Source: Gemmatimonadales bacterium (GTDB lineage: Bacteria > Gemmatimonadota > Gemmatimonadetes > Gemmatimonadales > GWC2-71-9). From it: 28,969 nucleotides of DNA. Both the position numbers and the translations under genes were made by a program. Positions 1 to 7,893 of this stretch are shown here, one piece after another. Position 1 is the first letter of the stretch. Every line of letters starts with the position of its first letter. The notes beneath the pieces were generated by a model. It ran no database searches, had not been told where the DNA came from, and was given only the letters and a program-made list of their open reading frames with translations. The stretch is from assembly GCA_025929805.1 (NCBI GenBank), contig JAICPP010000006.1:1-28969 (forward strand). The letters are read 5' to 3'.

Positions 1-309
1 ATCGGCTGGATTGGCACGAGCCAGCTCGAACGCCGAGGGGTAACGCGCAAACAAGGTAGGAGTCACCAGGTTCACCTGGGCGTCGGTGCATTGTGCCGAC
101 AGGATGGTAGCGCAGAGCAGCTCGTAGGCGTTGCGGTGCACCAGGGCACAGCGGGCGTTGGGGTAGAGGGTCTTGAGCCGCGAAAAGAGGTCGGAAGGGC
201 TGACTGGCGGACGGGTAGCCGGCCGACGTGTGCTGTTCGGAGCTTTCCTAATCTTCTGTTCTCGGCTCGGTTTGTCCGCCCGCCCGCCGTTCCGCCGGTC
301 CGCCCTCAC
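1..309 (-). CDS. nth: Endonuclease III, N-terminal part (runs off the window edge)
   Basis: Base-excision-repair DNA glycosylase/AP lyase that removes oxidised pyrimidines. Only about 103 codons lie in the window. The translation reads LYPNARCALVHRNAYELL, then the family signature LSAQCTDAQVN and TPTLFARYPSAFELA, as in the N-terminal helical domain of Nth. The helix-hairpin-helix, catalytic Lys/Asp and the iron-sulfur cluster cysteines would lie beyond base 1 and cannot be checked. The GTG start (309-307) overlaps the TGA stop of the polX-like gene in a GTGA arrangement, with GGAG six bases upstream, so translational coupling is likely. About 48 basic, low-complexity residues precede the conserved domain, which is longer than usual for the family. 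I see no better in-frame start. Confidence 0.85.
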   Translation of the reverse strand, partial: MRADRRNGGRADKPSREQKIRKAPNSTRRPATRPPVSPSDLFSRLKTLYPNARCALVHRNAYELLCATILSAQCTDAQVNLVTPTLFARYPSAFELARANPAD

Positions 310-2024
310 CGCCGTCTCCGGGCATACGCCACGAAGTCACCCACCGGTTTGGCGTTCAGGATGTCATCCGCCTCCAGCCATCCTTTTCGAGCCATACCGA
401 TCCCGAATGGCACGTAGCCCAGGCCGGCGACACTGTGTGCGTCGGCTCCGATGGAGATTGCCACACCCCGGTCCCGTGCTCGCCGTAATACCCGCCAGTC
501 GAGATCGAGCCGATGGGGGTCGGCGTTTATCTCCAGGGCGACGCCCGTAGCGGCGGCCTTCTCCATTACGGCGTCGAGGTCAACCGGATAAGGGTCGCGC
601 GACAGGAGCAATCGTCCGGTGGGATGCCCTATGATGGTCAAGTACGGGTTGTTCATGGCGGCCAGAATCCGGGCGGTCATTTCCTTCTCGCCCATGTTGA
701 ATCGGCTGTGCACCGAGGCTATCACGAAATCCAGCCGTTCCAGCACGCGGTCGTCATAATCGATCCGTCCATCTTGGAGGATGTCGGCTTCTATTCCCTT
801 GAGCACTCGGAAGCTACCCAACCGCTGGTTGACCTGATCGATCTCATCAGCCTGGCGGGCCAGGTCGTCGGCCTGCAGGCCGCCGGCATAGGCGGCGGCC
901 TGGCTATGATCGGTCACTCCCAGGTAATCGTAACCCGCCTCTTTGCACGCCAGCGCCAGTTGCTCCACGGTGTTTGAGCCATCCGAGTAGCTGGTATGAC
1001 AGTGCAGGAACCCCTTGAGATCACTCTGATCCACCAGCCGGGGGAGCTCGCCTCTGGCAGCCTCGGATATCTCGTTTCTCCCTTCGCGGAGCTCCGGGGG
1101 AATGAAGCTCAAGCCCAAGGCGCGATAGAAGGTCGGCTCGTCCGGCGTTGCCACGAACTGGCTGCCGCGCCAGAGAGCTGCGGCGTTGAGGCTGAAGCCT
1201 TTGCTCGCGGCGTATGTGGCCAGCTCTCGAAGATGGGCATCGCTTCCGGTAGCCTGAACCAGCACGGCACCGGCGTTGATAGGCGGCGTGGCCACAATCT
1301 GGGCGCTGGCTCCTCCGGAAAAGCGGAGAGTGAGGCGTCGCTCGTCCTGTCCGGCGAATTCATGGACTCCGGGTAGCTGACGCAACCGCCTGAACAGGTC
1401 GGCCGGAGACGACTCGGCGATCAGCACAAAGATGAGGTCTCGGACCACCTCGGATCGCCGGCGGACGTCTCCCGCCGCGATGGCGTTAATCACCCCCGGC
1501 AGACGCTCGAGTGCCAGTCTCAGCCCTTCGGCCTCATCCGCAGCATGGTGCGACAGGCGGTACGCGCTCGCCTGCCGCAGGAACGCGATAGCCTTGAGAA
1601 TGTTCTCCGAGGTGCGAGGACCGAATCGGGGAAGCTTGGACAGCCGGCCATCGTGGGCAGCGGCTTCGAGATCGGGCAGCGAGTCGATGCCCAGCACCTC
1701 GTGGATCTGGCGAATCTTGGCCACTCCGAGTCCCGAGATCTCCAGCATTTCCAAGAGTCCGGGAGGAATCTGCTCCCGTAGCTCCTCCAACATGCTGGCT
1801 TTGCCGGTGCTGACCAGCTCGGCGACAATCTGAAGAGTTGCCGGACCGATGCCCTTGGCTGAGGCGAGCGAGCCGTCATCCAGCGACTGCCGCAGCTCCC
1901 CGGCAAAGCCGGTGATCGCTCGCGCCGCCGTGCGAAAGGCGCGAACCCGAAACGGGTTTTCGCTTTTTAGCTCGAGAAAGGCCGCGATCTGCTCCAGTAC
2001 CTGCGCGACGGCCTTCTTGTCCAT
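306..2024 (-). CDS. polX: DNA polymerase X family protein with PHP domain; polymerase site degenerate
   Basis: 572 residues, the usual length for bacterial PolX (repair polymerase/3'-5' exonuclease acting in gap repair). Order: helix-hairpin-helix region (about 1-150, with KGIGPATLQIV, ISGLGVAKI and LPRFGPRTSENIL), nucleotidyltransferase-like region (about 155-330), PHP phosphoesterase domain (about 335-572). PHP metal ligands all appear present: H341 and H343, D372-H373, E412, H439, H467, D528 and H530. The polymerase site is not intact: the usual GDxD reads R195-D196-L197-I198, and the third aspartate is replaced around Q242. So the protein probably keeps nuclease activity and DNA binding but not nucleotide addition (inference). 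The ATG at 2024 follows AAGGA at good spacing. An open frame continues to 2177 but overlaps the upstream gene; a GTG at 2045 is a weaker alternative. It sits between an unknown gene and nth, in a repair pair. Confidence 0.88.
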   Translation of the reverse strand: MDKKAVAQVLEQIAAFLELKSENPFRVRAFRTAARAITGFAGELRQSLDDGSLASAKGIGPATLQIVAELVSTGKASMLEELREQIPPGLLEMLEISGLGVAKIRQIHEVLGIDSLPDLEAAAHDGRLSKLPRFGPRTSENILKAIAFLRQASAYRLSHHAADEAEGLRLALERLPGVINAIAAGDVRRRSEVVRDLIFVLIAESSPADLFRRLRQLPGVHEFAGQDERRLTLRFSGGASAQIVATPPINAGAVLVQATGSDAHLRELATYAASKGFSLNAAALWRGSQFVATPDEPTFYRALGLSFIPPELREGRNEISEAARGELPRLVDQSDLKGFLHCHTSYSDGSNTVEQLALACKEAGYDYLGVTDHSQAAAYAGGLQADDLARQADEIDQVNQRLGSFRVLKGIEADILQDGRIDYDDRVLERLDFVIASVHSRFNMGEKEMTARILAAMNNPYLTIIGHPTGRLLLSRDPYPVDLDAVMEKAAATGVALEINADPHRLDLDWRVLRRARDRGVAISIGADAHSVAGLGYVPFGIGMARKGWLEADDILNAKPVGDFVAYARRRR

Positions 2025-2046
2025 GTAGTCCTTGACGCTCTCCACT

Positions 2047-2712
2047 TCAGCGCTCCACCGCCGACGCGATCTCCCCGGCACGCCACCCGAGCTCCAGCAA
2101 CTCCTCCCCACCGGTGATGGAGTAGAGCCCGGCGGCTGCAGCGCCCGGCAGCGTGGGCGAGAAGAGAGGGCTTTCATCCGGGCGGCTCAAGGCTGACGGA
2201 CGGGGACCCATGACTTCCACCACGCTGAAGCCCAGCCGCTCCGGATGCACTCCGAACACTCCGAGGACGCGGCGTACTCCGGGCTCGACGCTATGCTGGA
2301 AAAACCCATCCAGCGGCTCATGTGACTGGCCGGAGACTACCTGCGCCCAGATTCGACGCTCCGGGACCTGGACGTAATGAGGTGGGTGATCCGTCTCATC
2401 ATCAGTGCTGAGCGCCGGATGACTGACCAATTGGAACAGCCTCTCCGAGGTGAGTTCAGCCCGAATGCTACCGGCACTCCAGTAGAGGTACCCGTGATGG
2501 ACCAGCGCGGCAAGCTGATCGATGCCTTCGCCGAGCCCACCCTCGGGACGGAGGTCCCGTACCAGAGTCACCACCTCCCCCAGCATCAGGAATGCGTCAC
2601 GGTTTCGGGGATCCTGTCCAGATTTGATCAGAGCGCTCCGAATGGCTGGAAAGGCGGTCTCTGCTGCCGGCTCGAGCGCGAATTCGAAAGGGGTGGGGCG
2701 GGGGTGCTGCAT
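2047..2712 (-). CDS. Conserved-looking protein of unknown function
   Basis: 221 residues, family not recognised. The sequence is acidic and soluble, with no signal peptide or membrane segment. It has an N-terminal helical part (ALIKSGQDPRNRDAFLMLGE) and a run of short beta-like stretches (LGFSVVEVMGPRP, SPLFSPTLPGAAAAGLYSI). No catalytic motif is evident. It starts 10 bases after the end of the hydrolase gene and stops just before the PolX start, so it is very likely cotranscribed with both. No Shine-Dalgarno sequence is visible before the ATG. Codon use matches its neighbours, and the overlapping frames make no sense as proteins, so I accept it as a real gene. Confidence 0.75.
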   Translation of the reverse strand: MQHPRPTPFEFALEPAAETAFPAIRSALIKSGQDPRNRDAFLMLGEVVTLVRDLRPEGGLGEGIDQLAALVHHGYLYWSAGSIRAELTSERLFQLVSHPALSTDDETDHPPHYVQVPERRIWAQVVSGQSHEPLDGFFQHSVEPGVRRVLGVFGVHPERLGFSVVEVMGPRPSALSRPDESPLFSPTLPGAAAAGLYSITGGEELLELGWRAGEIASAVER

Positions 2713-2721
2713 AGAAGGAAT

Positions 2722-3594
2722 CTAGTCGGACGCCCCGACTCCTGATTCCTGATCTTGCGGGAGAAACTCGTCCAACAATGACACAAACTCCCGGAACGCC
2801 TCGACATAGGGTACGTGTCCACAGCGTGCCAGCGGATGGAAGTCCCCCGTGAGGAGCCGAGCCAGGGTCTGAGATGCCTCGACTGGAATGGGATCGTCTT
2901 CGCCGTGCAGCACCAAGGTAGGCAACGCCAAACGGGGAAGCCTCGGGCGAAGATCGAAGTCGCCCAGGGAGGCCCAGACTTCCTGCTGAGTACGGCCGGT
3001 TACCCGAAACGGCGTCAGCTCCCGGGCCATTGTGGGATCAAAGAAATAGGGGACTACGGACAGCTCGAACAGACGCTGGGCATACTGCGAGGGATCTCGC
3101 TCCCTCAAACCGCTTGCCCTGAGGGCTGCGCGCTCCTGTTGAAGTGAGGGGGCAAGGTTTCGCTCCTCGAAGCGACGCTCGAACTCCACTCGTGCCTCCT
3201 TCCAGGCGGGGGCGGGTGAGATCAGGGCGAGCCGGCTCACCTGGGCGGGGAACTCAAGAGCATAGAGCAGCGCGAGCAAACCTCCCCAGGAGTAGCCCGC
3301 GAGGGACAGCTGCTCGATTCTCCACTGATGTCTCAAGTCTTCCAGATCGGCAACGTGCTCTCGCCAGCCTACCGGCGTCTCCCGAGGGACCGGAGAGCGA
3401 CCACCACCGCGCTGGTCGTAGTAGATCAGCTCCCTGTTGACAGCCAAGGCATCGAAACCCGGAAGGAGATAATCGTGATGTGCTCCGGGCCCGCCGTGCA
3501 GAACCACCGTGGGGGGTCCGCTGCCGACCCGGCGTTCGAAGATGGATACACCGCGTACCTCGCGAATTTGGAACTCTGCGTCGCGGACCTTCAT
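2722..3594 (-). CDS. Alpha/beta hydrolase, proline iminopeptidase-like (S33)
   Basis: 290 residues. Members of this family cleave N-terminal proline from peptides, though related esterases share the fold. Visible motifs: HGGPG oxyanion-hole motif near residue 35, YYDQRGGGRS as in the S33 family, nucleophile elbow GYSWGG (Ser in the centre), acid Asp in HGEDDPIPVE and the catalytic His in CGHVPYVE. The length fits a single catalytic domain with a cap. No signal peptide, so cytoplasmic. It lies downstream of the transporter/peptidase run, supporting a role in finishing peptide digestion. GAGGAG abuts the ATG directly, an unusually short spacing. A long inverted repeat (3604-3689) lies just upstream. 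Exact substrate uncertain. Confidence 0.82.
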   Translation of the reverse strand: MKVRDAEFQIREVRGVSIFERRVGSGPPTVVLHGGPGAHHDYLLPGFDALAVNRELIYYDQRGGGRSPVPRETPVGWREHVADLEDLRHQWRIEQLSLAGYSWGGLLALLYALEFPAQVSRLALISPAPAWKEARVEFERRFEERNLAPSLQQERAALRASGLRERDPSQYAQRLFELSVVPYFFDPTMARELTPFRVTGRTQQEVWASLGDFDLRPRLPRLALPTLVLHGEDDPIPVEASQTLARLLTGDFHPLARCGHVPYVEAFREFVSLLDEFLPQDQESGVGASD

Positions 3595-3603
3595 CTCCTC
3601 ATT

Positions 3604-3689
3604 CCGAGCGCAGCGAGGAACCTACTCGTCTGGTCAGGTAGTTCGATTAAGGGCAGGGATGAAACGGGCAAGGTCCTCGCTGCGCTCGG
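3604..3689. repeat. Inverted repeat (REP-like) between genes
   Basis: Two 16-base arms pair perfectly: CCGAGCGCAGCGAGGA at 3604-3619 and its reverse complement at 3674-3689, separated by 54 bases. It occupies most of the 112-base gap between the GAF gene and the hydrolase gene. The arm resembles a dispersed CCGAGCGCAGCGAGG element seen in various bacterial genomes. No T-run follows on either strand, so it is not a typical terminator. It could stabilise or separate parts of the transcript. Only one copy is present here. Confidence 0.6.
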
Positions 3690-3706
3690 GATAAGGAGAG
3701 TGGAGT

Positions 3707-4162
3707 TTAGAGCAGTATTGCGAGCGCGTCGGCGACTCGCTTTACCGCGGCTTCTTCCTCATGAGTAAACGGATCGGGCACATCGCTGTCGATATCGATC
3801 TGACCCATCACGAGATCGCCCCGCCGGATCAGTACCACCAATTCAGACCGGGTCCAGGCGTTACATGCGATGTAGTTCGTGATGCTTCGAACATCGCCCA
3901 CGTTCTGGTCGCGGCCGGTGGCCACTGCCGTGCCGCAGACCCCCTGACCTACGGGTATTCGCGTGTGCTCGGTCTCTCGCCCGGCGGAGGCCTCGAGCAC
4001 GAGCTCATCTCCATGCAGCATATAGAGGTAGACGGAGGTGTACGGAGGCCCAGCCGCCCGGATCTTCTCCGCCGCGAGCCGGAGGAGACTCTCCCTGCCT
4101 GCTTCTCGAGCAAACGCTCCCCGGAGGGCAGCCACGATTCGATCGCTGTCGAGCACCGGCAC
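3707..4162 (-). CDS. GAF domain protein, similar to free methionine-(R)-sulfoxide reductase
   Basis: 151 residues, a single GAF domain. The stretch IPVGQGVCGTAVATG followed by NYIACNAWTRSELVV and IDIDSDVPDPF resembles fRMsr (MsrC), which reduces free methionine-R-sulfoxide using cysteines in the GAF pocket. Two of the family's cysteines are seen (in VCGTA and IACNA). The third, usually about ten residues before VCGTA, is absent (ETEHTRIP). So it may use a two-cysteine mechanism or only bind a small ligand. The GTG start at 4162 is preceded by GAGGAGG at five bases, located inside the end of the M28 gene, whose stop is one base away; coupled translation is likely. The link to methionine-containing peptides taken up by the upstream genes is an inference. 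Confidence 0.7.
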   Translation of the reverse strand: MPVLDSDRIVAALRGAFAREAGRESLLRLAAEKIRAAGPPYTSVYLYMLHGDELVLEASAGRETEHTRIPVGQGVCGTAVATGRDQNVGDVRSITNYIACNAWTRSELVVLIRRGDLVMGQIDIDSDVPDPFTHEEEAAVKRVADALAILL

Positions 4163-4163
4163 G

Positions 4164-5438
4164 TCAGCCTCCTCGTGTCCCCAGCTTTGCCCGCAGCGTT
4201 GTGAGGGTGGTGCCTCGCCGAACCACGATCTCCACGGTATCGCCGGGCCGGTGGCTCCGCAGGGCGTCGGTCATTGCCTGGAGGTCGGGAGTGTCCCGGG
4301 TACCGATTCGAGTAATGACGTCGTCGCCTCTCAGACCCGCTTTTTCGGCCGGGCTTCCGGCCCGAACGCCTACCAGCCGCACCCCTCCAGGAGAGCCGGT
4401 CATGTCTGGAACAGTGCCGAGGTAGGCACCATATCCGGCAGTGGCGACCAATTGATCCGATGTGTGCGGCGGCATCGTTGCCGGCAAGTCCACGAAGGTG
4501 AGCGATTTAGGCCGGTTAGCCAGGGCCGTCACCAACCCCAGGGTAAGGTCGGATACCCGCTTGAGCCCGTCCAGATTCACTTTCTGCCAGTCATCCGTGG
4601 TCCGGTGGTAATCCTCATGCAGATCGGTGAATAGATGGAGCACCGGGCGCTTGGCAGCATAGAAGGACGATTGGTCGCTGGGTCCGTAGCCGTCACCCTG
4701 GGCCTTGAGATCGAAACCCGCGTACCAGTTCAGGGAATCCAGCAACGCGGGGAACTCCCGCGCGCTCCGCGCACCGTACACGATCAGTCGCCCGTTTCGC
4801 AGGCGCCCAACCATGTCCAGGTTGACCATGGCCAGGGTTTCGGCCAGAGGATAGATCGGCGTTTTCACATAGTGTGCCGACCCCAGCAGTCCCAGCTCTT
4901 CACCACCAAACGCAATGAATACGACCGTGCGCGCGGGGGGAGATGCCGCCAGGCGGGCCGCCACCTGTATGAGTGCCGCGATCCCGGAGGCATTGTCATC
5001 GGCGCCGTTGTGGACCCGGCCACTGCTGTCCGGGTCCAGGCTGCCGAAGCCGCCAAGCCCCAGATGGTCGTAGTGGGCGCCGAGCACGACGGTCTGGTTC
5101 CGGAGAACCGGATCTCTGCCCGGCAGAATCCCGATGACGTTCTTCCCGACTACCCCCCCGGTCCGGGCTTGCCGAGCGATGGGCGCGTCTCGGCCCACGG
5201 TGAAGGACTGAAACCATCCTCCGGCAGCCGGCTGCAATCCGACTTCGGAGAATCGGCGGGCCAGGTACGCGGCAGCGGTGTCAGCACCGGCCGAACCCGT
5301 AGCTCTCCCCTGGAGCCGGTCTTCGGTCAGGAATTTGATGTCATCGAGCAGCCGGGGAGGCTCTACGATACCCTGGGCTTCGAGTCGGCTGATAAGCAGG
5401 ACCGCCATGAGCCCGGCGGTTGGAGCTATACGCCACAT
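4164..5438 (-). CDS. Exported M28 family metallopeptidase with C-terminal PDZ domain
   Basis: 424 residues. M28 enzymes are di-zinc aminopeptidases that release N-terminal residues. The N-terminus (WRIAPTAGLMAVLLISRLEA) looks like a signal peptide, so it should act outside the cytoplasm. Catalytic set: H122 and D124 in AHYDHLG, D147/D148 in NGADDNASG, E180-E181 in GGEELG, D208 in VNLDMVGR, H278 in HEDYHRTTDDW. Residues about 335-420 form a PDZ domain (GVRAGSPAEKAGLRGDDVI). It lies 26 bases after the M42 gene and one base before the GAF start, inside the peptide-utilisation run. Exact specificity cannot be told. Confidence 0.9.
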   Translation of the reverse strand: MWRIAPTAGLMAVLLISRLEAQGIVEPPRLLDDIKFLTEDRLQGRATGSAGADTAAAYLARRFSEVGLQPAAGGWFQSFTVGRDAPIARQARTGGVVGKNVIGILPGRDPVLRNQTVVLGAHYDHLGLGGFGSLDPDSSGRVHNGADDNASGIAALIQVAARLAASPPARTVVFIAFGGEELGLLGSAHYVKTPIYPLAETLAMVNLDMVGRLRNGRLIVYGARSAREFPALLDSLNWYAGFDLKAQGDGYGPSDQSSFYAAKRPVLHLFTDLHEDYHRTTDDWQKVNLDGLKRVSDLTLGLVTALANRPKSLTFVDLPATMPPHTSDQLVATAGYGAYLGTVPDMTGSPGGVRLVGVRAGSPAEKAGLRGDDVITRIGTRDTPDLQAMTDALRSHRPGDTVEIVVRRGTTLTTLRAKLGTRGG

Positions 5439-5464
5439 AGTTCAGGAATAATAGGAGGCGATCG

Positions 5465-6541
5465 CTACTCCGGCACGAAGCTGGTCTCGGGTCCCAGTTT
5501 CCGCGCGAAGGCCGCCAGGAGGCGGGCGGTCCGGTCGAGATCTTCCATTGCTACCATCTCATTGGGGCTGTGCATGTACCGGTTAGGGATGGAAACCAGC
5601 CCTGTGGCAACCCCTCGGTGGGCATTGAAGATCGCTTCGGCATCGGTGTGAGTATCCCGTGACACCGCTTCTATGGTATACGGAATCTTTTCAGTCTCGG
5701 CAGTCTCCACCAGCATCTCGAACACGATCTCGCTGACCGAAGCCCCTCGAGAGATCGCGGGTCCTCCCCCGAGGCGATAGTCGCCATGCTTTCGCTTCTC
5801 GATCCCGGGGTAGTCGGTTGCGTGCGTCACATCGATCACGATGGCCACATCCGGCTGAAGGTGGCTGGCGGAGGTACGTGCCCCACCCCCGGTGGAGGCA
5901 ATCTCCTCTCGAGTGGTGGCCACCGCCGTCACCGCCGCGCGCGGTCGATCCTCGGCCAGCTGGCGGAGCGCTTCGAGCACCACAAAAGCACCGATGCGGT
6001 TGTCAATGCATCGGCTTACCAGCCTGCCGTTGGGAAACTCGATCACTCCTCCTGCCAATACGCCCGGGTCGCCAATGCGGATTCGGGCTTCCGCCTCGGC
6101 TCTGCTGATGGCTCCGATATCGATCCAGAGGTCCTCTACCTTGGAGACCTTGTCACGTTCTTCCCGCTCCATCAGATGGATCGCCTTCTTGCCCACAACA
6201 CCGGTGACCTGGCCGGACCGACCCAACAGAACTACTCGCTGGCCCACGAAGACCTGATGGTCCCACCCGCCGATGGTGTCGAAGCTGAGATAACCCTCCT
6301 CGTCCACGTGGGTCACCATCACGCCGATCTCGTCTATGTGCCCGGCGAACATGACCCGAGGCCTACCGTTCTCTCCAACGGTTGCAAAGGAGTTACCGGC
6401 CACATCAGCCTGCACACCATGTGCGAACCGCCCGGCTTCGGCTCGCCAGAGCCGAGCGGGCGCCGCTTCGAACGCTGAAGGACCGGGTGTGTCCAATAAC
6501 CGTTTCAGGAAGCTCAGCGATTCAGGGGTCACCGGGTTCAC
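5465..6541 (-). CDS. M42 family aminopeptidase (cytoplasmic)
   Basis: 358 residues. M42 enzymes are large self-assembling di-metal aminopeptidases that trim short peptides in the cytoplasm. Metal and catalytic residues seen: H68 in AGHIDEIG, D180 in RCIDNRIG, E212-E213 in TTREEI, D237 in IDVTHATD, H324 in YMHSPNEMV. An inserted PDZ-like barrel lies between about 75 and 165, as usual in the family. There is no signal peptide. The GTG start at 6541 lies inside the end of the upstream GNAT gene (20-base overlap); another GTG three codons later is possible. Its partner M28 enzyme acts outside, so the two would digest peptides on both sides of the membrane. Confidence 0.9.
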   Translation of the reverse strand: MNPVTPESLSFLKRLLDTPGPSAFEAAPARLWRAEAGRFAHGVQADVAGNSFATVGENGRPRVMFAGHIDEIGVMVTHVDEEGYLSFDTIGGWDHQVFVGQRVVLLGRSGQVTGVVGKKAIHLMEREERDKVSKVEDLWIDIGAISRAEAEARIRIGDPGVLAGGVIEFPNGRLVSRCIDNRIGAFVVLEALRQLAEDRPRAAVTAVATTREEIASTGGGARTSASHLQPDVAIVIDVTHATDYPGIEKRKHGDYRLGGGPAISRGASVSEIVFEMLVETAETEKIPYTIEAVSRDTHTDAEAIFNAHRGVATGLVSIPNRYMHSPNEMVAMEDLDRTARLLAAFARKLGPETSFVPE

Positions 6542-7007
6542 CGTTCAGCGCGAGCTCCAGGAACACCGCACCTTTTACCGGGTTGGCACGATACGGCGCA
6601 ATATCGTGAAAGCCGAGCCGCTGGTAGAGGGTTCTCGCCGCCACCATCGAAGGTAGACTATCCAGCCGCATGAGCTTATAGCCCGAGTGGACAGCTTCCT
6701 GAATTATCCGCTCAGCCAGGTGGCGCCCCACCCCAAACTTCCTGAATTCAGGCCGGACATATAGTCGTTTCATTTCACATGCTCCCGCCTCGAGCGGGCG
6801 CAATGCGACGCAGCCTGCCAAAGCGTTCCCCCAGGAGGCAAGCAGCAGCCTGCCTCGGGGAAGGCTATAGTCGCCGGGCAGACCTGCCACCTCTTCGTCG
6901 AATCCCTGAAAACACAGATCGATGTCCAGCCGGGCCGCATACTCCTCGAACAATGTGCGGACCTGAAGCAGCTCTTCTTTGGACTCCGCCTGCCTAATGC
7001 TCAGCAT
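6522..7007 (-). CDS. GNAT family N-acetyltransferase
   Basis: 161 residues with the GNAT fold. The acetyl-CoA binding segment is seen in MKRLYVRPEFRKFGVGRHLA (the R-K-F-G-V-G loop), preceded by ASWGNALAGCVALRP and followed by SMVAARTLYQRLGF, the typical C-terminal motif. Substrate unknown. The open frame extends to 7064, but I choose the ATG at 7007 because GGAG lies just upstream and the longer version overlaps the BtuF-like gene by 71 bases. With this start the overlap is 14 bases. Its 3' end overlaps the M42 start by 20 bases. Confidence 0.85.
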   Translation of the reverse strand: MLSIRQAESKEELLQVRTLFEEYAARLDIDLCFQGFDEEVAGLPGDYSLPRGRLLLASWGNALAGCVALRPLEAGACEMKRLYVRPEFRKFGVGRHLAERIIQEAVHSGYKLMRLDSLPSMVAARTLYQRLGFHDIAPYRANPVKGAVFLELALNGEPGDP

Positions 7008-7893
7008 ACTCCGCGGACTGCCATTGGCGGAGTTGGGGAGCAAACCGGCCTGTAATTGCTGCATGGATGAGGCTGGCGCCGTCTACCACCCGCGGTCCGG
7101 GACGCGAGGTGTAGGCGTCTCCATCGACGATCCAGGTAGGAACGCTGCGCAGCAACGCGATTGCAGCGGGATCCGTCAACCGCTCCAGCTCGGTGCGGGC
7201 ACGTTCTACTCCAAAGCCGCAAAGCATGATAAAAATGTGGTCCGGCCGGAGCTGGAACAGCTCGTCCCATTCGCGACGGGCCGAGTGGTGACCTGACCGG
7301 GCCCCGACATCGTGTCCACCAGCGGCAGCGACCAGGTCAGGTATCCAGTGGCCGGCCAGGTATAGAGGCTCCAGCCATTCGATGCAAAGCACTCGAGGAG
7401 GCCTTTCCGGGCGCGACGAACTTAGCCGCTTCAACTGATACTGGAGTCCCAGCACCAGCTCTTCGGACTCGTCTGTCAGGTTCAGCGTCGCCCCCACTGC
7501 CTGGATATCACGCCAGATTCCCCGGAGGTCGCGAGCCTGCAGGGAAAGCACCCGTGGGGCCGGCCGCATCAGAGAGGCCAGCCGATGTACTTGCCCGTCG
7601 CTGACAGCGCATACTTCGCATAGGTCCTGAGTGATGATCAGGTCAGGTGCGAGCCGGCGCAGCAGGGCCGAGTCTACCGCGATGACTGGCTGTCCTGACT
7701 CATGCAGCCGGCGGACCTCTGCATCGATGCCAGCACTGCCGGCCTGGACGTCGATTGGAGTGGTGGTGACTCGGGGCAGGTGTTGAACCGATGGGGGATA
7801 ATCGCACTCGTGGGAGATTCCTACCAGAACGCGCAGGTCTCCCAGCGCCGCCACGATCTCCGTGGCTGCCGGCAACAGCGTCACGACTTTCAC
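6994..7893 (-). CDS. BtuF-like (cobalamin-type) substrate-binding protein without signal peptide
   Basis: 299 residues of the helical-backbone metal/cobalamin receptor fold. Starts directly with the first strand (MKVVTLLPAATEIVAALG). SHECDYPP, LAPDLIITQDLCEVCAVS, LYLAGHWIPDLVAAAGG and TWIVDGDAYTSRPGPRVVDG are typical of the cobalamin-binding branch. No signal peptide or lipobox is present, so it is predicted cytoplasmic, unlike true BtuF of ABC importers, and no BtuC/BtuD genes lie nearby. It might bind a corrinoid or another ligand inside the cell. Start is GTG at 7893, directly after the stop of the small membrane protein gene; the end overlaps the GNAT gene. The product family is well supported, the ligand is not. 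Confidence 0.78.
   Translation of the reverse strand: MKVVTLLPAATEIVAALGDLRVLVGISHECDYPPSVQHLPRVTTTPIDVQAGSAGIDAEVRRLHESGQPVIAVDSALLRRLAPDLIITQDLCEVCAVSDGQVHRLASLMRPAPRVLSLQARDLRGIWRDIQAVGATLNLTDESEELVLGLQYQLKRLSSSRPERPPRVLCIEWLEPLYLAGHWIPDLVAAAGGHDVGARSGHHSARREWDELFQLRPDHIFIMLCGFGVERARTELERLTDPAAIALLRSVPTWIVDGDAYTSRPGPRVVDGASLIHAAITGRFAPQLRQWQSAEYAEH

Noticed and set aside
4635..5651. 338-codon plus-strand open frame
   Set aside because: Antisense to the M28 and M42 peptidase genes, both of which show complete catalytic motifs.
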